From Candidatus Zixiibacteriota bacterium (lineage in GTDB: Bacteria; Zixibacteria; MSB-5A5; JAABVY01; JAHJOQ01), in NCBI GenBank assembly GCA_024275215.1, contig JAJRZO010000235.1:1-10508 (forward strand): 10,508 nt of DNA, written 5' to 3'. Numbering within the stretch: the first letter of the stretch is position 1; every line of letters begins with the position of its first letter. Positions 7,106-10,508 of the stretch are shown here, one piece after another. The notes beneath the pieces were generated by a model, which made no database searches, was not told the DNA's origin, and saw only the letters and a list, made by a program, of their open reading frames with translations. Both the position numbers and the translations under genes were made by a program.

Positions 7106-7744
7106 ATGGAAGATAGTCATTTAGTTGAATTGCTCTGGACAACCTTCGCGGCTTTCCTGACGTTCGCAACGTTCTCTTTTCTATACAAAGACAATCCGTT
7201 CTACAAGTTTGCCGAACACCTTGTAGTCGGAGTGGGAGCCGGCTACTTCGTAGTTCTCCTTGTTCTGACAAGCCTTAAACCCAAACTATGGGATCCGCTG
7301 TTGGCCGGACAATGGTGGTATATTATCCCGGGTTTGCTCGGTGTGCTGATGTGGATGAGATTCTCGAAGAAGGTTTCATGGTTGTCGAGATATCCGATTG
7401 CTTTCTATATTGGAACTTCGGGAGTTGCGATCCCGCTCTACATGTACAACAGTATCAACAGGCAGATATCATCCACACTTGATCTTTCGGTTGGGTTTGG
7501 ATCATTGACAGCATTTTGGGGTATCATTATTGTAATTGGTGTGCTGACCGGACTTATGTATTTCTTCTTCTCGAAGGAGCATAAAGGAGCATTCGGAGGT
7601 CTTGCGAAAATCGGCATATATGTTCTGATGCTCGGATTTGGAGCAAGCTTTGGATACACGGTCATGGCGCGAATTTCGCTATTCGTTCAGCGCATCGCGT
7701 TTCTTGAATCGTGGGGAAGGATGATAGGTAATTTCTTTAGTTGA
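7106..7744 (+). CDS. Polytopic membrane protein, family A copy 3 (A3), last gene of the operon
   Basis: At 212 residues this is the shortest A copy. It keeps YKDNPFYK (27-34), SWLSRYPIA, FFFSKEHKG (153-161) and FGASFGYTVMARISL (178-192), with about six spans. The external loops after spans 2 and 4 are shortened relative to A1 and A2. The final motif reads SLFVQR where A1 and A2 have SLLIGR and SLLVGR. GGAGG at 7092-7096, 9 bases before the ATG, fixes the start. No B, C or D gene follows, so A is present in one more complete copy than the other families here. This suggests that the natural unit is B-C-D-A with A last, or that a following block was lost. Confidence 0.9.
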   Translation: MEDSHLVELLWTTFAAFLTFATFSFLYKDNPFYKFAEHLVVGVGAGYFVVLLVLTSLKPKLWDPLLAGQWWYIIPGLLGVLMWMRFSKKVSWLSRYPIAFYIGTSGVAIPLYMYNSINRQISSTLDLSVGFGSLTAFWGIIIVIGVLTGLMYFFFSKEHKGAFGGLAKIGIYVLMLGFGASFGYTVMARISLFVQRIAFLESWGRMIGNFFS

Positions 7745-7756
7745 TGTCAGTTGATG

Positions 7757-7766
7757 AAGGAGGTGA
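7757..7766 (+). promoter_or_regulatory. Orphan perfect Shine-Dalgarno sequence after A3
   Basis: AAGGAGGTGA matches the full anti-Shine-Dalgarno complement, 12 bases after the A3 stop. No ATG, GTG or TTG follows at 5-10 bases. An ATA at 7770 sits at the right spacing and opens a 23-codon frame (IKELNKAVWRRAG..., stop at 7839-7841). The site may be the remnant of a lost downstream gene such as a third B copy, whose start codon decayed. Confidence 0.4.
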
Positions 7767-7804
7767 CAGATAAAGGAACTGAACAAGGCTGTGTGGAGAA
7801 GGGC

Positions 7805-7819
7805 TGGGTGTCTCACCCA
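7805..7819. terminator. Small GC-rich hairpin downstream of A3, weak terminator candidate
   Basis: TGGGTG and CACCCA pair as a 6-bp stem around a 3-base loop (TCT). It lies about 60 bases after the operon's last gene, a sensible place to end transcription, but TAATATACT follows rather than a T-run, so a factor-independent terminator is doubtful. Confidence 0.25.
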
Positions 7820-7893
7820 TAATATACTGCATGACAGTTAGTTCGGTCCCGCCGTTTTCTTGCAAAAAAGATGAACTGCATTGCAGAATTCTA

Positions 7894-7922
7894 TTGACAA
7901 GGTAACTCCTTAATGTTACATT
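7894..7922 (+). promoter_or_regulatory. Sigma70-type promoter candidate for the 104-residue gene
   Basis: A perfect -35 box TTGACA (7894-7899) is followed after exactly 17 bases by TACATT (7917-7922), 4 of 6 matches to TATAAT. Transcription would start near 7929, leaving a leader of about 95 bases before the ATG at 8023. A second -10-like CATAAT at 7928-7933 has no matching -35. This promoter implies that the downstream gene is transcribed independently of the membrane operon. Confidence 0.6.
7902..7919. promoter_or_regulatory. Inverted repeat inside the promoter spacer, possible operator
   Basis: GTAAC and GTTAC flank an 8-base centre and overlap the -10 box, where a repressor could block polymerase. 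A related direct copy, GTAACTTTTT, occurs at 7959-7968 against GTAACTCCTT at 7902-7911, within the leader. Short arms make chance quite possible. Confidence 0.25.
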
Positions 7923-8022
7923 AGTTGCATAATGGAGTTAGTCCAAGTATTCTACATCGTAACTTTTTGAGGTAATCGCAGTTAGCACTTGATTCATTAG
8001 AGCCAAACCAAGGATAGGTGGC

Positions 8023-8337
8023 ATGGGGAAAATCCAAATCTCTAAGCCCAAGCGCTGCAAGAAAAAAGCTATGACTCCGGAAGAGGCCAGGGAAGCCAGG
8101 AGAGAGTATCAAAGGAAATACTATCTGGCTCACAAAGAAAAGGCCAAGGAGTACCAGAGGCTTTACAACCTCACGCATAAGAAAAAGCAGCGACCTAAGG
8201 GTGCGAACGGAGTCGATTATGTCCGGGAGGAAATCAAGGGCACGTATAACACACGTGACTTGATGCACGCACCGGTTGAAAAGACTCTGAAAATGCTGGA
8301 AAAGATCGTATCGGGAAAACGCTATTTCACTATGTAG
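8023..8337 (+). CDS. Small very basic protein with a 15-residue tandem repeat, unknown function
   Basis: This 104-residue protein is unusually rich in Lys and Arg. After a basic N-terminus and an acidic helix start (MTPEEAREARR), residues 28-42 and 43-57 form an imperfect tandem repeat, EYQRKYYLAHKEKAK then EYQRLYNLTHKKKQR, likely a helical nucleic-acid-binding region. Similar Tyr/Lys-rich helical repeats occur in small phage and chromosomal proteins, by general impression only. The C-terminal part (about 66-104) is less basic. The start has AGGA at 8011-8014 and a candidate promoter upstream. An opposite-strand frame across the same bases (7921-8394) looks like the shadow of this Lys-rich gene. 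It has no membrane span, so a role in the membrane complex is unlikely. DNA or RNA binding is an inference from charge. Confidence 0.65.
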   Translation: MGKIQISKPKRCKKKAMTPEEAREARREYQRKYYLAHKEKAKEYQRLYNLTHKKKQRPKGANGVDYVREEIKGTYNTRDLMHAPVEKTLKMLEKIVSGKRYFTM

Positions 8338-8457
8338 CTTGTTGTAGCTGTGTAAGAAGGCGCTCAGTCTGCAAATACTCCTGATCGAATTCACTCATTC
8401 GGGAATCCACTCGGAACCGGAAGGGTGAAGTACGTCCAAAAATAGCTTGCTTTAGTC

Positions 8458-8463
8458 TATAAA
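8458..8463 (+). promoter_or_regulatory. Possible -10 box (TATAAA) upstream of ppdK
   Basis: TATAAA lies about 67 bases before the ppdK start, in the 192-base gap after the small basic gene. The hexamer 17 bases upstream (TCCAAA) is a poor -35. I see no stable hairpin with a T-run in this gap, so ppdK might also be reached by readthrough from the small gene. Confidence 0.2.
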
Positions 8464-8529
8464 CACCTGTAACTTCTCGCCAAATGAATCGGCCAGATAC
8501 GACTGTATCCTGTATGGAGGCATTAGATT

Positions 8530-10508
8530 ATGTCCAGTAAAGCAACAGCAAAATCAACAAAGAAAAAGGTGGCTGCGAAAAAGAACAAGCCACGTTCCGG
8601 AACTGCAGAAAAGAAAACTAAGGGACCCAAAATGGTCTACTTTTTCGGAGGCGGCAAGGCTGAGGGAAGGGGAGATCAGAAAGAACTGCTTGGCGGCAAA
8701 GGTGCGGGCCTGGCTGAAATGACCAATGCAGGGATTCCTGTGCCCCCGGGTTTTACGATTACATGTGAAGCGTGTAAGTTGTTTTATAGTAACGGAATGT
8801 CTGCACCTCCGGGGCTGGATGACGAGATTAAAAACAATATCAGGAAATTAGAGAAGCTGACTAAGACTAAATTTGGTGGAGCGGAGAGTCCACTATTGGT
8901 CTCGGTTCGATCCGGCGCTCCTATCTCTATGCCGGGGATGATGGACACTGTTCTCAATCTTGGGTTGAATCCTGATACTCTCCAGGGGATGGTGGCAAAA
9001 ACCGGCAATGAGCAGTTCGCTTATGATATTTATAGACGATTTATCCAAATGTTCGGAAATGTCGTACTTGGGATAGACAAGGATGTTTTTGAAAACATCA
9101 TCACGAAGAAGAAACGAGAGCGCAAAATCCGCAAGGATTCATCACTTTCCGCAGATGATTTCAAAGATATTGTCAAGAAGTTCAAGTCGATTATAAAAAG
9201 ACGATCAGGTGAACCATTTCCCGATGATCCGTATGTTCAGCTCGCAATGGCACGAGATGCCGTATTTCGTTCCTGGAATAATCCGAGAGCAATTCATTAC
9301 CGCAGGCTAAATGATATTACAGGCGATACCGGAACAGCCGTAAATGTCCAGACTATGGTCTTCGGCAATCTGGGCGATACATCAGGCACCGGTGTCGGGT
9401 TTACACGGAATCCATCGACAGGCGAGAAGGAATTCTACGGTGAGTATCTGATTAATGCTCAGGGCGAGGATGTTGTTGCGGGTATCAGGACTCCTGAACC
9501 GATCATAAAGCTCAAGGATGTGATGCCGAAAGTTTTCAATCAATTGCGCAAGATCACAACCAAGCTTGAGAAGCATTACAGGGATGTGCAGGATTTTGAA
9601 TTTACGATTCAGGAAGGCACACTCTATATGCTGCAGACGCGTTCCGGCAAGAGAACCACACCTGCGGCTGTGAAAATCGCGGTGGACATGGTCAGAGAGA
9701 AGCTGATAACGAAGGAAGAGGCTTTGATGCGAATCAAGCCTGAGGATCTTGACCAGTTGCTGCATCCCCGTATCAGTCCGACAGCCAAGTACGATGTGAT
9801 TGCTAAAGGGCTGGCGGCTTCGCCGGGAGCTGCTTCGGGGAAAATCGTTTTCACTGCTGATCAGGCTGTCGAAAAAGCTGAAGAGGGAGCCAGGGTTATT
9901 CTTGTCAGGACCGAGACAAACCCTGATGATATACATGGAATGGCCGCAGCAGCAGGAATTCTGACATCGCGGGGTGGGATGACATCACATGCGGCGGTAG
10001 TTGCGCGGGGAATGGGTAAAAGCTGTGTCGCTGGATGCGAGGATGTGCGCGTCTATGAAAGCAAGCGCCAGTTCGCGATTGGCACTGATGTGTATAAAGA
10101 AGGTGACATTATAACTCTGAATGGTTCGACAGGTGAAGTCATAAAGGGTGAGGTCAAAACCATCGAGCCGGAGCTTTCCGGAGAATTCGGTGAGTTTATG
10201 GAATGGGCTGATTCATACCGCAGGCTTGGCGTCAGAACCAATGCGGATACACCTGCCGATTCGGCAACCGCAAGGAGATTTGGTGCGGAGGGTATTGGCC
10301 TTTGTCGCACAGAGCATATGTTCTTCGCCGAGGATCGGCTGCCGATAGTCCAGCAGATGATTCTTGCTGAAACGCAGGCGGACAGACAGGTTGCGCTCGA
10401 TCAACTGCTTCCGTTCCAGAAGGCTGATTTCAAAGGGATATTCAGAGAAATGGTCGGACTTCCCGTAACGATCAGGACTCTTGATCCGCCGTTGCATGAA
10501 TTCCTGCC
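8530..10508 (+). CDS. ppdK: Pyruvate, phosphate dikinase, N-terminal 659 residues (runs off the right edge)
   Basis: PPDK interconverts pyruvate, ATP and Pi with PEP, AMP and PPi in the cytoplasm. The frame starts at the ATG at 8530, with GGAGG at 8516-8520 nine bases upstream. Residues 1-34 are a Lys-rich tail (12 Lys). The fold then begins with VYFFGGGKAEG (36-46). The ATP-grasp region shows GGKGAGLAEM, SVRSGAPISMPGMMDT (Arg127, matching Arg92 of the Clostridium symbiosum enzyme) and the stretch from NVQTMVFGN to GVGFTRNPSTG. The phosphohistidine domain has GGMTSHAAVVARGMGK, with catalytic His487 (His455 there) and the conserved Thr485, which in plant PPDK is the target of the regulatory protein. 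The PEP-binding barrel begins with GIGLCRTEHMFF (Arg593) and VTIRTLDPP (Arg649), matching Arg561 and Arg617. About 250 residues should lie beyond the window, judging from the usual length near 875 plus the tail. Confidence 0.97.
   Translation, partial: MSSKATAKSTKKKVAAKKNKPRSGTAEKKTKGPKMVYFFGGGKAEGRGDQKELLGGKGAGLAEMTNAGIPVPPGFTITCEACKLFYSNGMSAPPGLDDEIKNNIRKLEKLTKTKFGGAESPLLVSVRSGAPISMPGMMDTVLNLGLNPDTLQGMVAKTGNEQFAYDIYRRFIQMFGNVVLGIDKDVFENIITKKKRERKIRKDSSLSADDFKDIVKKFKSIIKRRSGEPFPDDPYVQLAMARDAVFRSWNNPRAIHYRRLNDITGDTGTAVNVQTMVFGNLGDTSGTGVGFTRNPSTGEKEFYGEYLINAQGEDVVAGIRTPEPIIKLKDVMPKVFNQLRKITTKLEKHYRDVQDFEFTIQEGTLYMLQTRSGKRTTPAAVKIAVDMVREKLITKEEALMRIKPEDLDQLLHPRISPTAKYDVIAKGLAASPGAASGKIVFTADQAVEKAEEGARVILVRTETNPDDIHGMAAAAGILTSRGGMTSHAAVVARGMGKSCVAGCEDVRVYESKRQFAIGTDVYKEGDIITLNGSTGEVIKGEVKTIEPELSGEFGEFMEWADSYRRLGVRTNADTPADSATARRFGAEGIGLCRTEHMFFAEDRLPIVQQMILAETQADRQVALDQLLPFQKADFKGIFREMVGLPVTIRTLDPPLHEFL

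Larger units (their letters stand above)
7754..7822 (+). other. Tiny ORF (22 codons) overlapping the orphan Shine-Dalgarno
   Basis: An ATG at 7754 opens MKEVTDKGTEQGCVEKGWVSHP and stops at 7820-7822. It has no ribosome site of its own because the strong site lies inside it. A 9-codon frame in another phase starts at 7744 in a TGATG overlap with the A3 stop. Either could be chance. I list it because it fills a gene-poor stretch directly after the operon. Confidence 0.12.

Noticed and set aside
7921..8394. 157-codon minus-strand frame across the small basic gene
   Set aside because: Its composition (Leu, Phe, Ser-rich, no domain) is what the reverse complement of a Lys/Arg-rich gene gives. The + strand frame has a promoter, a ribosome site and an internal repeat.
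8632..8634. ATG at codon 35 as the true ppdK start
   Set aside because: Its upstream AAGGGA is weaker than the GGAGG before 8530, and the frame between is open. It is kept only as an alternative.
9382..9936. 184-codon minus-strand frame
   Set aside because: It lies wholly inside the certain ppdK coding frame and its translation shows no recognisable domain.
1..10508. Mobile element, CRISPR array, tRNA or rRNA
   Set aside because: I saw no transposase or integrase frame, no regularly spaced short repeats and no tRNA- or rRNA-like sequence. The gene-block repeat is an old paralogous duplication, not an insertion element.
37..10508. Functional link between the membrane operon and ppdK
   Set aside because: The 785-base gap between A3 and ppdK holds an independent promoter and gene. 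PPDK is a soluble metabolic enzyme and nothing in the sequence ties it to the complex.

Overview
The window looks like chromosomal DNA from a bacterium with a Sec system and a dense, one-strand operon. Every gene I support is on the + strand. I recognise no marker that fixes the phylum. From memory, unchecked, membrane families of this look occur in deep-branching or uncultured groups (Zixibacteria-like, Chloroflexi-like), so I hold any taxonomic guess at low confidence.

Positions 1-7744 hold a tandemly duplicated four-family membrane operon in the order (D0 tail) A1 B1 C1 D1 A2 B2 C2 D2 A3. Family A is a polytopic protein of about 6 membrane spans with the invariant motifs YKDNP and FFFSKEHKG. 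Family B is a secreted-start protein with a signal peptide, an Fn3-like ectodomain, a membrane span, a strongly conserved cytoplasmic domain and a C-terminal span. Family C is a 6-span protein ending in a G(V/I)ER(T/S)YLG tail. Family D has an N-terminal anchor, an extracytoplasmic alpha/beta-looking domain and a C-terminal anchor. Spacing is 3 to 24 bases or overlapping, so the genes are almost certainly cotranscribed and their products probably form one envelope complex. I cannot assign a biochemical function to any of the four families. Predicted topologies place conserved charged motifs of A, B and C on the cytoplasmic face and the Fn3 and D domains outside.

Positions 7745-8529 are a transition region. 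It has an orphan perfect Shine-Dalgarno sequence just after A3, a small hairpin, a good sigma70-type promoter (TTGACA, 17 bases, TACATT) with an inverted repeat in its spacer, and a gene for a 104-residue very basic small protein with a 15-residue tandem repeat.

From 8530 to the window end is the first 659 codons of pyruvate, phosphate dikinase (ppdK). The catalytic His and the ATP- and PEP-site arginines are recognisable, and a lysine-rich N-terminal tail of about 34 residues precedes the enzyme fold. The gene runs off the right edge. PPDK is ordinary central metabolism and has its own leader, so I see no evidence that it functions with the membrane operon. The candidate for an undescribed system is the duplicated A-B-C-D membrane complex.
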